A stretch of 64,000 nt of DNA from Peromyscus leucopus (GCF_004664715.2 NC_051071.1:93110936-93174935); one strand, 5' to 3'. Positions 49,646 through 62,084 are shown, numbered from the stretch's first letter. The notes: a model not told the origin generated them from the sequence alone. Numbers and translations are program-made.

Positions 49646-52600
49646 TGAGATCCTGTATCAAAAAAAGAGAAAAGAAAAGAAAGGAGATAAAGAAAGAAGT
49701 CAGTGGGTAACTCAGAAACCATTTCAAAGGAAAAATTCTGGAACAATAGGGGTCTCACAGAGGTTGCATGGAACACAGAGGGAAAGAGGAGAATCAAAAA
49801 GCCTGGAAAGCAGGAGTCCTGCCTGCCCTGCTATTGCTGTGAGAGGGACCGGTGAAGGGCCAGAGGAGCCTGTCTGACTCCTTCCCTCACCACACACAGT
49901 TGGCCATGAGATGAAAGTGGCCAAAACAGCATGAATTTTGTGGAGTATCCTGTGTTTTATTGAGGTTTTATTGATCTGACAGTGATAGTCCATTGAGGAT
50001 CAATGGCTGATAACGTGAGATACCACAGATCAGGGACTCTGAGAGAAACCCACACGTATAAAACATAGAACAGAGACTCAGAATGCTGGGTGGAGCATAC
50101 CTGTCGCAGGGCGGCTGTCCATGGCTATCCTCCTAGCCAAACAACTCCATCTCTGTAAGTCTGGCTATTCCTGCTTGCAAAAGATCATCCTGGCTGGGTT
50201 TGTTGACTCTCTAGTCACTCCATACTACCAAGCATATGTAATTCTGCCTTAATTGCAAAACAGGGCCTCATCTAGAGTATATAGGTCAGGGAAGATTGGC
50301 AGGGTAGAGTTCCATCTATTTAACTATGGGAAAGCCATCGTTCCTGCTGAGTAAAGACATTCTAGTGGTGCCTTCTGGTAGGGAGCCCCATACCCCTCAC
50401 CTATGCTTTATAAGTAAACTCAATAAACTCATTGGTTCTCCAGAGTGAACTCTAGTGGAATCATACCTCAGTTTGTTGTTGGAACCTTAGGAGGAGGAGA
50501 CATTGGTTTACATCTCCCCCTGGGAAGGAAATTTAGCAACAGGACAACCAGGCTTCTCCTCTTATTCCAGGAACTGCTCAGATTTCAATTTTGAGAATAT
50601 AAGGATAGTTGCTTGCTACTGTCCTAAATTAATTTCTTTCTCCCTTTTGGGATCTTTTTTCTGTTGATTAAGCAGTAAACTAAGCTGGGATATTGGGCCC
50701 TTGAAATTACACCTGTTGACATGCGGCCACAGCAGTGCTCTTAGATAAGGTATATAAGCTACTAGTGCTTAATTATATGCCAGCTCATTTTTTTAAGGTC
50801 TCTGCCATTTATTACTTTCCTCTGAGAACTTAGTGAGAAGAAATATTGGGTGGTGATGATGACTTTGGGGGATACTGTAGGACAAGTACATTCACAAGGA
50901 TGTGCCAAGTGGTCAACACTAGAGTTGCAAGTAGCAGGCTCGGAGTAACATGCATGGAGGCTAGGGATTAAGCTTGACAGCTGACCCTTGCCCAGATCCC
51001 AGAACATCTCACCATGAACCCACTGAAATGCTTTGACACTGGTAATGGTCTTCTCTGTCTGCCTGTTCGTACTTTGATGTGGCCTCAGGGAGCTCTTGTA
51101 TGTTCATCCTATGATATAAACTTAACAGGAAGATGTCATTGTAAGACCAGGGGCCCACAGCTAGGCTACAAAGCTAAGAATGGATTCCACTTGTGTGTCA
51201 GTTGCCCAGACTTCACTTATCTGACCTGGGCCTCAAACACCACAAGAAACCACGTGTAGTGTTACTTCCTGTCATCCTTCTAAGGCAATGCATGAAGATG
51301 CAGGTATTAGTGTCCACTGATTCTGTAATAAAACATGGCTTGCTTGGCAGTTTCTCTGATGAAGTTCATGCCATGTCCTAGCCCCTTAAAATTAAGCTCC
51401 TAACCCTAAGGACAGTGAGCTTCTGCTGAACAAATAATGACTTACAAATAGTATTTAGCATGTAAAAATACTAAGATGTATTTGTGTCTAATTTTGGAAG
51501 AAAGGCTAAAAAGTGACTTATTTACTAAGTAACGTAAAGAATCAGCTTGAACAACTACTTAAAGCTTCAGGAGAGAAGAGTGGACATGAATGAAAGCTGC
51601 TGTGATTTGGAGTGAGGAATGGGGTGGCAGCGGCCTCGCGATCCTCTCTCTATGCCACGTTCCCTGAGAACTGATCTTTATAGGAAACTGACTTCAACAA
51701 CAGTGGGATTTCTTTTCTCCAGTAAGCTTTAAAAGTGAAACTTGGCTACCCCACATCTCATACTCACCTCTGTAAAAGTGGAGATAACAATATTTATGGA
51801 CTTGTGAGTTAGGAACACCAAATCTTGAAGCATTCGTCTAATTCATTGGTCTTGTGGAAGAGGATACTTTGCCCAGGTCTGGGGAAAGTCCCCATCTTCC
51901 TCATCCCAGGTTCCCCTGCTTCCCTGGTCAGACAATATGCACAAACGTCATAATGTTCTGCCTTCCCTGGCCTCTGGCCTTGCCCACCCCAGTCCTTCCT
52001 GCAAAACTTCCATTCCAAGAAAAATCTGAAATGAAAAGAGGCCACTGACCTCGATAGACTATTTGAAAGACTCATGAGGCATCTAACATTTTGAGCTATG
52101 TAAAATGTGCGAGACTTAAACACCTTAGGAAAAAAAAACAAAGGTCCAATGAGGACTAACTTGGTGCATCTATGCAGCCTATAGATTCACTCCATCCAGG
52201 CTGCTTGTGCTCATCCACAAGGCTCCTGAGTGGACCCAGGAGAGTGGCCTATACCCACCTGTGAGGTCTCTGCTCTCAGTTGGAAACACCTGGCAATATC
52301 ACATGCTTGGATTTGAGTAGAGAGGAGAAAGCATCTTAAGTCAGCTTATGCTGCCATTTGTAACAGTTCTGCTTAGGCTGATGGCCAGTTAGCTACTAAT
52401 GTAGCACAGGAGGGCTGGACTGAATAGACCAACAGCAGGACCAGCAAATCAGGCTTAGCCTTTTTTTTTTTTTCCACCTTGCCCCAAGATATCAAAGGTC
52501 TGATATAAATGGAAACCAAGAAAGCTAGCCATGAGTGATGGCTTTTCTTTGGGTGGCTTCAATATAGTTGTGAGAACTGACTCTTTGATCAGATCCTCAA

Positions 52601-54158
52601 GCTTCAAAGGAAATGTCCAAGCACCAGTTCTCACCACCAGAGATTGGCTCATGGCTGGTGATGGACCTCACTGCTCTTCATGGAAATGGGATTGGGGTAC
52701 CCTCCTCTTCTAATGCCCTTGCTGTAGAGGGCAGCTTGCTAGGTCCCACCTGGGGTAAGATGCCTACAGTCACCAAAGATACAGGGGAGCTCTGGGCAGG
52801 GCATTTGGGAGTTGAGGAAAGGTACCATCACACAGCCTGCAACTGGGAACTGTGCCCCTCCTTAAACAGGGGGCTTCTTCACAGAAGTAGCCTTTTGCAC
52901 ATCGAAGACACTGCCCAGGATTCCATGACTCTTCTGGACTCTGATGATTGGTATGGGTATTTGCACACGCAGAGGAGATGCTCCCCTTCTCCACATGAAA
53001 GAGGCACACCTTTTGGGCCAGGGCTTTGCTCCCAGCTGGCCTGTGAGTCGCTACCTGCCTGATCTCACTAGTCCAGGCACATGAAAGTCGGATCACCTTT
53101 TTCCAAAACTTAGAGCCTGCTTGACTTCCAGCCAGCCCACCAGAAGGATGGAGACACTCTGGTCATAGAGAACTCATTTCATTTGTGTGTAAATGGTTAC
53201 ACGCATATTAAACTCACTTAAAGTTATGTCTTTCACATTCATTAAGGCTATTAAAGTGGTGTACTTTAAATGAAATGCTATATAATCAAAATTACCAGAT
53301 TATTGAGTTAACAGGAAATTTATCTTTGCAGAAAAACTAGGACTTTGATTTTTCAAAATAGGATTAAACTGTTCATATGTATTAACCAAAAATAAAACCT
53401 ACTGCTTTGCAGTAGAAACCACACAGCCAGTTTCCAAAAACAGAAATGCAGGGGTCTGGCATCAGTGTCTCCACGCACAGCAGTTAGCTCAGAGACAGGT
53501 TGGACCTCGTCAACCAGCTAGCAGAACACAGCTGTTCTAACTCAGCATTTGTCCCAATTCAGCCACTCTCCCCCATGCTGATTTGAGTGTAGACATCCTC
53601 TAATTCCAAGCTGATGAACATTCTCCAATAACATAGCAACCGATTTAATAAAGGAACTCACCAATGTCAAATTGCAATAAATTTACCAAACATTTCACTG
53701 TTTATGGAGAGCTTTACAGTAAGAAAGTGTCGACAGAAGCAGGCACATCCGGGTACAAAGTGTTGCTGTTGGCTGTTCTTCACTTCTGTTCCTACAGTTC
53801 CAACCGCTTTGTACTCTCAGCCGAGGTCCTCTACACGAAATTCACCTTCGATGAGCATTCTGTTCTTGCCCATTCGACCCAGGACCTCCGAGCGCAGTCC
53901 TGGAGCACGGACTTGTCTAACAGAAGTGTGATCTGCAAGCCCACCCCAAACATTTATTGTAAACTTTAAATGGAGTCCAGAAACAAATGACATAGAGGGA
54001 GACACCTCCTCACACAGAAAGGAGAATATCGGAGTGTCCTAGGGTCTCGCAGATCTCACAGGGCCGGGCCAGAAAAGTGCCAAGCCACGCGCAGGCACAA
54101 CGCCAAGCAAAGCCCGACTGCTGCCCTTTCGGATGTCCCAGGCAGATAGGGCCTGGAC
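49646..54158. other. Intergenic between PIGG and TMEM271
   Basis: A possible LTR with ttataagtaaactcaataaa lies near 50030-50530 (low confidence). The rest shows no repeat family or exon I recognise. The 149-codon frame at 52613-53059 lacks recognisable features. Confidence 0.6.
53953..53958 (-). terminator. TMEM271: Candidate TMEM271 polyadenylation signal
   Basis: TTTATT on + (AATAAA on -) about 200 bp past the TMEM271 stop. It is the first canonical signal on that strand downstream of the coding region, giving a short 3' UTR. Later signals are possible. Confidence 0.45.
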
Positions 54159-55283
54159 TCAGCAGGCCCGGCTAGGCTCCCAAGGGCGCGCCATCTCACC
54201 GGGCGGCCGACAGCAATAGGGGTAGGAGGCGTTGAGGTCGGGGTCCGAGGGCGCGTACCCTGGCAGCTCTACCGACGGATGCCCGCCACAGCACACCTCC
54301 ACGCCCGCCTCATCAAACGCATGGAAGACGCCCACGTTGATGTAGGACACAGCGTGGTGCGCCGCGAAGCTCGCGCAGTCTCCTGGGGTGGTGAAGTCGG
54401 ACTCCTCCGGGGATAGGATGGAGGCCTCGCTGGGCCGTGGCTGCAGCCGCCGCCCCCTTTTGCCCCGGCGGCCACGCCGGGTCCGGGAGGCTAGAGGCTG
54501 AGCGCGGAGCCCGGGTCCGCCCCGCGGCCGCGCCAAAGACCGGCTTGCCCTCCGTCGGCCGCGCCGGCCGCGCCTGGCCTGCGACGACTTGTAGTTCTTG
54601 ACCAGCAGAAGGCTGAGCAGGCCCAGCAGGCACTCGAGCGAGTTGAATACAGTGGAGAGCACCAGGCCGCGCTGGTAGTCCTTCAGCTGGCGGCATTTGG
54701 CGGACGTGGCGCTGTCCAGGGTGCTGCGGGCGCGCGGCGTGCTGGAGCCCGGGGCTACAGGGCCGGGAGCCGGGCCAGGGACAGCGGCCGGCGTGCGCGG
54801 GGGCAGGCAATAGTGGGAGTACTTGCGTTCCACCAGGGACACTGTGTCGCCGTCGATCACTGCTCCTGCAAAGGCGCTGAGGACCCCGAGCATGAAGACC
54901 AGGACGCCTAGGAGCAGCAGGTTCTGGCTATTCACCCGCCCCAAGGGCCCGGCAGCCGCCCGCGTCTCTCCAGGAGAGGGCTCCGGAGCGCCCGTTGGAG
55001 ATGCGGGGACCCCAAGTCCCGAGCTCGGCCCGGCCCCTGACCCGGCGAGGGGTGCCTCCCGGGGCCCGCAGCACAGCAGGGCGGCGCCGAGCAGTGAGAG
55101 GCCGGCGGCCAACAGCAACCCGGAGTAAAAGGCGCCGGCGGCCGCCCCTAGCCGGAACGGCTCCCCGCGCAGCTCAGAGCCCAGCGAGAAGCACTTGAGG
55201 CCGACGGCGGCGGCGCTGAGCGCGCAGGCGAGCAGCAGGCTGGAGGAAAGCGCGGCGCAGGCCCCGCGGACGCTCCACTTCAT
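54159..55283 (-). CDS. TMEM271: Transmembrane protein 271, single coding exon, 374 aa
   Basis: A 1125-nt open frame, read from ATG at 55283 to TGA at 54161-54159, encodes 374 residues matching my memory of human TMEM271 nearly end to end (start MKWSVRGACAALSS, end SRAC). Function is unknown. Visible: four hydrophobic helices at about residues 8-29, 46-72, 119-143 and 206-228; a Pro/Gly/Ala-rich loop at 73-117; a conserved loop with VIDGDTVSLVERKYSHYC; a basic Arg-rich stretch at about 237-280; and a conserved tail with SPEESD, HHAVSYINVG and GYAPSDPDLNASYPYCC. The start was chosen because similarity begins there and A is at -3 and +4 of the ATG. The frame stays open a further 94 codons upstream to 55565, but that part is low-complexity GC-rich sequence. 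No intron is needed. It lies convergent to PIGG. Confidence 0.95.
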   Translation of the reverse strand: MKWSVRGACAALSSSLLLACALSAAAVGLKCFSLGSELRGEPFRLGAAAGAFYSGLLLAAGLSLLGAALLCCGPREAPLAGSGAGPSSGLGVPASPTGAPEPSPGETRAAAGPLGRVNSQNLLLLGVLVFMLGVLSAFAGAVIDGDTVSLVERKYSHYCLPPRTPAAVPGPAPGPVAPGSSTPRARSTLDSATSAKCRQLKDYQRGLVLSTVFNSLECLLGLLSLLLVKNYKSSQARRGRRGRRRASRSLARPRGGPGLRAQPLASRTRRGRRGKRGRRLQPRPSEASILSPEESDFTTPGDCASFAAHHAVSYINVGVFHAFDEAGVEVCCGGHPSVELPGYAPSDPDLNASYPYCCRPPGEMARPWEPSRAC

Positions 55284-55680
55284 CCTCCGCGCCGGAGCCG
55301 GCCCGCACCCGGCGCGCCCGCCGCCGCCCGCCGCCGCCCCCGCCGCCTGCGCCTCCTCCCGGCGCCGCGCGGCCGGACCGCCGGCCTCCTCTTCATCCTC
55401 CCGCGTCCTCCCGAGCTCGCGCCGCCGCCGCTGGAGCCCGCATCCTCCGCCTCCCGCCGCCGCCGCGACCCTGCACCGGGAACCGAGCCGGCGCGGAAAA
55501 CCGCAAGGCGCGCGCGCCCCCTCCCCAGACCGCGGCGCCGATCTCCGGACGCGCGGCACCCCCACCCGCGGCTCCGCGCGCCTCGCCCTGACACCACCCT
55601 CCGCGGCCCTCTCCCGACCCTCGGCCCCCCAGGACTCCCCTCTGGTCCTCCCCTAGGAAAGGGGCCTCTGGCCAAGTCTC
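54170..55680. promoter_or_regulatory. CpG island covering TMEM271 coding region and promoter
   Basis: GC-rich sequence with very frequent CpG over about 1.5 kb, in sharp contrast with the AT-rich flanks. It covers the TMEM271 coding exon and its 5' side and is most extreme at 55260-55640. I see no clear TATA box, so a dispersed CpG-island promoter at about 55.3-55.9 kb on the - strand is the likely start region. Confidence 0.85.
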
Positions 55681-56228
55681 CGCCTTCCCGTCCTCCCCTT
55701 GTCAATGTCGCTGTCCAGCGTCCGCCGCCTTAGGAACGCCACCCCACCTGGGCCTCCTTCTCCAGGGACCCCCTGGGCCCCACCCCCAGGACCTCCCACC
55801 TCTGGAAGCCCAGCGTTTGCTTTTCCCAATCCACTCGGCGGCTCGTCTCCACGCCCACCTGACTGGACCCGGAAGCCCGAAGAAGTTAGCCGGGGATTTC
55901 AGCGATAGGGGTGGGTATAAGGGAGAGAGCCTGGGCGAGGAAAGGGGGAAGGAGACAATGTCCAAAAAGAATAGAGGAGGGTGAGCAGGGTATTCGGGGA
56001 TGGAGGACGAAGTGTGTTTATTTGGGAAGTGCTGGCATGTAGAGGAGTGTGTTGTGTGCATGTCTGAGGGGTATGCATAGGCCTTATAGTATGGGGTATG
56101 GAAGAGTGGTGTGTGCGTATATATTGTGTGTGTGTGGGGGGGCGGTGTGTATTCTGAGATGTGAGCAGGGCGAATACAAGGTTCAGTGTAGTGTGTGCGG
56201 TGTCCAGGCTTTCGGTGCGGGGAAGCGT

Positions 56229-56229
<1 letters not shown>

Positions 56230-56272
<43 letters not shown>
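56230..56272. repeat. (GT)n microsatellite
   Basis: About 21 pure TG units, roughly 950 bp upstream of the TMEM271 start codon. Confidence 0.98.
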
Positions 56273-56277
<5 letters not shown>

Positions 56278-56559
56278 TATGTGGTGTATGTGTAGGAGAA
56301 GGTGTGTTACCTTGGGGTGTGTGAAGAGTTTTGTAGGTGCTTGGGGGTTGTGAATAAGGTGTGCAGGAGAACTGGCTGGAGATTTCTCTCCGAGGACCAG
56401 CCAAGGAGCAAGGCCGGGATGAAGTCTGGGGAGAACCTCAGTTGAGTTCAGCTTTGCCAGTCCCGTCTCCAGATCTGGCAGAAAATTTCCTCATACGCAG
56501 GTGAATAAATTTGTCCTGCGCTCAAGTGCGCAAGGGAGAGTGCTGTGATAGCTCAAATC

Positions 56560-56770
56560 CGGACTTGGACCTTTCGAGGCCTCCCTCCGGCAGCCCCGCC
56601 CTGGCCCGCAGTCCCGGGTGTGGATGATTCAGGCCGCCTGCGCGCAGCTTCTGAACCGCGGGTGGCTATGCCTGAGCCTGGGGTAGGGAGAAGCAGGGTC
56701 CGGGCGCGGGGATGGGAGCGCGGTGGAGAGAACGCGCCTGCGCGCCGGCCTTTGGTACATCAGGTTCCCG
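56560..56770. promoter_or_regulatory. Secondary GC/CpG-rich patch upstream of TMEM271
   Basis: A short stretch with repeated CpG (for example around 56695-56755) about 1.3 kb upstream of the TMEM271 start. It may be an alternative start or an element of the same island. No exon was recognised in it. Confidence 0.4.
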
Positions 56771-58909
56771 TCCGTCAAAGGCCCAGGGACTTTCCTATTT
56801 ATTGCTAAAGGACCCTCCCAAAACTAAGAGCTGTATTGCCTGGGAAAGCCGTGCCCATGTGTCCGAGGCAGCGCAGGGGCCCTCGCCCACCCCTCCTAGA
56901 AGCCACTTGTAGGTGGGTGTATGGAAGCCTTCCAAAGACTCCCGGACGTTTGCGTGGGTTTCACTTCGGCCCATAGCTTCAGAAAGAGCGAACCAGCCTC
57001 TCTGTATTTTTAGCAGGCGGAGCAGAATTTGAAACAGCATCCTACCGGTCCTGCGCCTAGTGAATGATGACTCGCCAGAAAGCAAAGACGCAACCCTGCC
57101 TCCGTGTGAGCTTGGCGTGTGGCCCAGGAGGCTCCGTGAGCCTGCGTGCGTAAGGATCGTGACGCCCACGCTTGAGAGCAGAGCTCAGTGCAAACTTCCA
57201 ATGGTTCTTCCAGTTTCCAGGGAAACGAGATTTGGAGCTGCTGCATGTTGCAGAGCTACCCCTCTCCTCCCCAGAGGGAGCCCTGCGAATGGCTGGGTTT
57301 TGGGAGGAAGGGATTGAGGACACCTACTCCATGAAGGGTGAGCTCCAATCTTAAGGTGGAAGAATTGGGCAGGGCTATGGGCATTTCTTCTGCCATCAGA
57401 GGACTCATAGGAAGCAGCTCTGTTCTGGGTTGCTTCTCCTCTAGATGGGCATTGCCACCCCTCTAACAATCTTTGTGTTTCTTTAACTCACAACAGGGCC
57501 CTTGTACATGATGTTCCCACTCCTAGGGTATATTCACACTCCATGATAATCCTCACCTGACATTGCTTCCTCATTTCTCAGAATTTATTGTAATGTTTCT
57601 TAATTGTCTCAGTTTTGTCTGAAGCCTGTCTGATCCAGTGCTGTACTGAAAGCTTTCAAGAACTTTCTTTTATTCACTTCTCACAACAAGCGGTGAGTTA
57701 AGTCCCCTGTTATCCCCAGACAGGCTTTCCATGCATAAATCAGTGACTGCTGGAATTGGGACCCAAACCCGGGCCCTGTGCACAGGCTGTGCTTCTCCAG
57801 CTGCCTTCCGGACTCCAGCCCCTGCAGAGGATTCCCCATAGTACAGAATTTCCCTGTAGTGCAAATATGTGTCCCTACCAGGTGGGGCTGGAAACGGCAG
57901 GGTAAGGGCAGTTCCACCTGCTTCTCGGGATGGCTGTTTGTGCACGTGTCTGTGATGCAGTAAATGTTGATCTGGTCTTGCCTGAAGCACAGGGCCAGGG
58001 GCCTGCATACAGGTGTCTCTTCCGTGTCGGGAATAAGGGAAGTTGCTCCGAGAGAGACTAACTCAGCAGCTGCAGGGGAGAGGGGGACTGCACTGAGAAG
58101 AATCGTTAAGCTCAACCAATTCAACTTTATTCTGAGGGCAGGGGGACCACAAGTTTGCAGGGGAGCATCCTGGTGTGTGTTGAGGAGTTCTACTGGAATT
58201 TGGGAGAGCTAAAGGAACTCCCTCCCTCCTTGAAGTATACTGGGACCACTTAACAATCACTGCAGTTTCTGCCCAGCATGAGTCAGCAGAGAGGGGGAGG
58301 GGCAATCTGTGGCCCCAGGACAGCTAAACCAAGAGTGACATTGAAACTAACCCATGTAGGATTTTGGAGCAGATTGAATTGCTTTATGTCAGGATCCTTT
58401 CACCAAGGAAGAGCTCACCATGCTCTACTGTGAGCCCTCTTCAACCTCCACTTGCAGTCTGCTTAACTTCCCATGCATGCCAAGGAGGGGACCCAGGGTA
58501 GCTGTAGTCTAGTCAAGTGACCTGGTGGACTCAGAGGCAGGAAGGAGAGCAACTCCTGGAAAAACGAAGCAAAACAAAACACCAGAGAGGAATCACAACA
58601 TCATCAGCTACTGAGCAAATTCCCACATAGCCTGGGCGAGTCTGGCAGCCTCTTCCTGGGGCATTATCACTGTCCTACACTGAAAACAAGGAAGAAGCGC
58701 TAATCCCAGAAAAGACACAGCAGAAATACAACAGCAATTATGTATTAAGGAATATTTTCCTATCACCTTTGAGTCTTATTTTAATATTTACATAGTTACT
58801 AACATTTAAAACTGCACCTACTAAAATATTGATTCAATTAATTGAGCTTGTATTTGTTTCTACTCCACCACTTATGTTGTTCACATTTCTAAAGGTCTTT
58901 TAATAAAAA

Positions 58910-59328
58910 AACAAACAAACTTGGAGCCAGATATTGGGGTAAATGCTGAAAGATTAGAGAGACAAAGGAGCAAGCCACTGGTGTGTCTTACCTCTAGGAC
59001 TTCTCGACCTGAAAATCCTTTAGTTTCTGTCTCCTCACACCTTATATACCATTCTCCTCCCAGCCATTAAAGGCATGTGTGCTTCCCAAGTACTGGGATT
59101 AAAGGTGTGTGCCACCAATGCCTGGCTCTTTTTCTCCCCTAGACTGAGTCAATCTCATGTAGTCCAGGGTGGCTTTGAACTCACAGAGATCCAGACAGAT
59201 CTCTGCCTCCTGAGTGCTAGGATTAAAGGTGTGTGCCACCACTGCCTGGCATCTATGTTTAATCTAGTGACTTGTTCTGTCCTCTGATCTTCAGGCAAAT
59301 TTTATTAGGGTACAACAAAATATCACCA
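58910..59328 (-). mobile_element. Family A LTR containing two B1-derived blocks
   Basis: Right end (LTR 5' on -) ctctgatcttcaggcaaatt to caacaaaatatcacca; left part ggagccagatattggggtaa corresponds to the gcatttatcctgatatctga block of the other copies. Between them lie two reversed B1-like pieces (59063-59130 and 59150-59251) and a tatata box-like motif near 59044. Confidence 0.7.
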
Positions 59329-59339
59329 TTTTTGTTCTT

Positions 59340-59640
59340 TAATTTATACCCTATGTCTTAGTCCACCTTCTTTTATTATAATGGAATACCATAACATTTA
59401 CAAAGAGCAAAGGTTTATTTAGCTCACAGTTCCAGAGGAGCTTGCAACTGTGAAGTCCTCGTGCTGTACTCTGGCATGGTGTGTGGTATCACATGGCAAG
59501 ACAGAGCAACCAAAGAACTCCTTCCATGACAAAGCTACTCAACTAATTACATCCCAAAGGTCCCACCAACCCTCATGAACATATAACTTTGTATTTTCAG
59601 CTTATGAGTTCTGAGGACAAAAAGCACACATCATACTGGC
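59340..59640 (-). mobile_element. MaLR-like LTR
   Basis: gtcttagtccaccttctttt, aaaggtttatttagctcaca and a catcatactgg end. It abuts the family A LTR. Confidence 0.55.
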
Positions 59641-60039
59641 CAAGTAGCTGTCATTTTCATTCTTAATCTCACCTCCATTTTTCCAGGAATAGCCACGATT
59701 AACCTGTTACTTCAGATGAGCAGTGCAGGCATCTCTGTGCAAAACACCCAGTGAGTCTTCCAAAGAACTCATGAAACCATGGCCATGAGTTCTCAGAGAT
59801 GGACATAACAGTGTTTATTATATTAAAAGCTTGTGTTTTATAGAATATAATCACAGAAAATATTAAATATACATGTGACATCTTCATGACATTTAAGTAA
59901 GCATTTATCTAGCTTCATCCAAGATACAAGACTGGAGTACCTGAGATTCAGCTCAGAGCCTGTCAGCCCACCAGACCCTTTCCCTGCATTTGCTTAGATA
60001 TTTGTTAGGAGGAATACATTCCTAACCATTGTAGTTGGC
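59641..60039. other. Intergenic, nothing recognised
   Basis: No exon or clear repeat seen. Confidence 0.55.
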
Positions 60040-60860
60040 TTGGCCTGGTTTTGGTTTTGCTTTATCATTTGTTTATCTTTGTACAGTGAATCACAGGGCG
60101 TGATTCTCCATGTCTGACTTCTTTTGTTCCAAATATATTTGTGAAGTGTGTCCATAATGCATCACATCTATAACTGACTCATTGATGGTTATGAAGCCCT
60201 GTAACTTACCCAGTTGACTGCAGTAAACATCATATTATTGCTAGTTTGGGATATTGTGTCCTGAATCATTGAGACATACAGTTGAGTAGCCTGAGAATGG
60301 AATTGCTGGGTTGTGAGTAATACCATCTTTACTTTTTTGTCCTTTTGGCACTGAGGTATAATTTATGTACAAATTAGAACCACTGGTCTTAACTACAATT
60401 CCATGAGTTTGGACAATTTATGCAAGTGACCAAATCATGACTCAGTACTGTTCCAGCTTATGCAAAAGTTAGCCTTCTCAACTTTTCTCCCTCTCTAGGT
60501 CCATGCATTATAGTTTGTTGGGGTTTTTGTTTGTTTGTTTGTGTTTTGTTTTGTTTTTTGTATTTTTTTGAGGCAGGGTTTCTCTGTGTAGCCCTGGCTT
60601 CCTGGAACTCACTCTGTAGACCAGGCTGGCCTCAAACTCACAAAAATCTGTCTGCTTCTGCCTCCTAAGTGCTGGGATTAAAGGTGTGCACTAGCAATGC
60701 ACTATAGTTTTTATTACAGCATTTCGTATACATGGACTCATGCAGTGGACAATCTTTTCTGGTTTCAATGCCTTTTAGATTTGTCCATACTCTTGCATGA
60801 ATCGATAGATTGTTTGTTCTTATCTTTAAATAGAATTCTACTAAAAAAGTGTTTATTCAC
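60040..60860 (-). mobile_element. Old L1M-like 3' end, split by a B1
   Basis: gagaatggaattgctgggtt, ggcactgaggtataatttat and ttgtccatactcttgcatga follow reversed ancient L1 order; a B1 at 60545-60702 interrupts it. Confidence 0.5.
60545..60702 (-). mobile_element. B1 SINE
   Basis: Reverse B1 with ggcagggtttctctgtgtag and cctaagtgctgggattaaag. Confidence 0.9.
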
Positions 60861-61900
60861 AGCATGATAGGGTGAATTTATTCACAACCCTAGAGGGGTG
60901 ACTGAGATACTATTCAAAGGTGATATCATGCAGGTTGAAGTCATTGTGGGTGCAATTCCACCTCCTTAGGTGTGTAATAGGCATGGTATTGTTGGGCTCC
61001 ATCACACATTTATTTTTATCTTTGAAGAAACCCAAAGATTATTTACCACATTCCCCCATGCCATGTGTGTACATTCCAAGAATCTATATTCTTAGCAACC
61101 CAAGATAATATCAGCTTCCCTCGTGTGTTGTCCAATCTGGTATCCATAGATGGCTTCTCACTGTGACTTTAGTTTGTATTGCCCAGTTATGAATGCTATC
61201 AACCCTTTCACTTATCTTCTTCAGTAAAGCATTTTTTGAAAAACCTTTTGTTAGCTTTTTAAGATTAGGCAGTCTCTCTATATTATTATTATCATAAGTG
61301 AACAGAAATCATGACTGGAAACATGGCATGCTTTGGCCCTTTGGCTCCTCCTGTAATAACCCAAGTACATTTTTATACTTCATTCAATCTGATCCCCTGA
61401 GAACCCCATCAGCTACTCAATCTGTGAGTCCAGCAAAACAACCATGATTTGTCCCAGTGTAGGTCTAGATTTGTGCCACAGAAGGGACTTGCGGTCTCAT
61501 AATATTCATGGCTCTGGAGAAGCAACTCACCTGAAACTTCTTTCTTTCCTTCCTTCCTTTTTTTTTTAAATAGGAAAAAAAATCATGTTTGAAGTATATA
61601 CTAGGCAGCATGCCTCTAACAAAGACCTGCATTGTAGTGGTTCTGGACATACTATTGTGGGATTTGGAACTCAATTTCTTGCTTGCCTGAAACAGGTAGG
61701 GAGTCTGAATCAGAAGAGTCAAGCCAAGAAACATCAATCATCCTGAAGGAGTCTTCAGAGGTTGAAGTCTCGGTGAAGCTGGCCATGCCCAGGTAAAAAT
61801 AAATTATATAAAACCACAATTAAATAAATTATATTAAAATATGGGTAACAAATACTTAAAGCAAACACTTTCTATTTTACTACACTTTTCTGTTCAGTTT
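60861..61900. other. Intergenic, nothing recognised
   Basis: No exon or repeat family recognised. Confidence 0.55.
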
Positions 61901-61905
61901 TTTAA

Positions 61906-62084
61906 TTACTTATTTATGTATTTTATGTATGAGTGCTCTATCTGCATGTCTGCTTATATGCCAGAAGTGGGCATCAGGTCCCATTACAGATAGTTGTGAG
62001 CTGTCCTGTGGTTGCTGGGAATTGAACTCAGGATCTCTGGAAGAGCACCCAGTGTTCTTAACTGTGGAGCCGTCTCTCCAGCCC
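61906..62084 (-). mobile_element. B3 SINE
   Basis: gctctatctgcatgtctgct, ggttgctgggaattgaactc and gagccgtctctccagccc. Confidence 0.85.

Larger units (their letters stand above)
55700..58900. other. 5' flank of TMEM271, no gene recognised
   Basis: GT-rich sequence (56050-56340) with a (GT)n tract, the GC patch at 56560-56770, then mixed unique sequence. No exon recognised. Confidence 0.6.

Noticed and set aside
52613..53062. 149-codon + strand frame in the PIGG-TMEM271 interval
   Set aside because: Starts with ATG but shows no domain, membrane segment or family and overlaps a 108-codon frame on the other strand; chance is the simplest reading. A lncRNA cannot be ruled out.
55195..55656. 153-codon + strand frame opposite the TMEM271 5' end
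   Set aside because: Composed of Pro, Arg, Ala and Ser as expected of a stop-poor CpG island read on the other strand; the - strand frame explains the sequence.
55280..55705. 141-codon - strand frame upstream of TMEM271
   Set aside because: Gly/Arg-rich, in a different frame from TMEM271; an effect of GC content, no similarity recognised.
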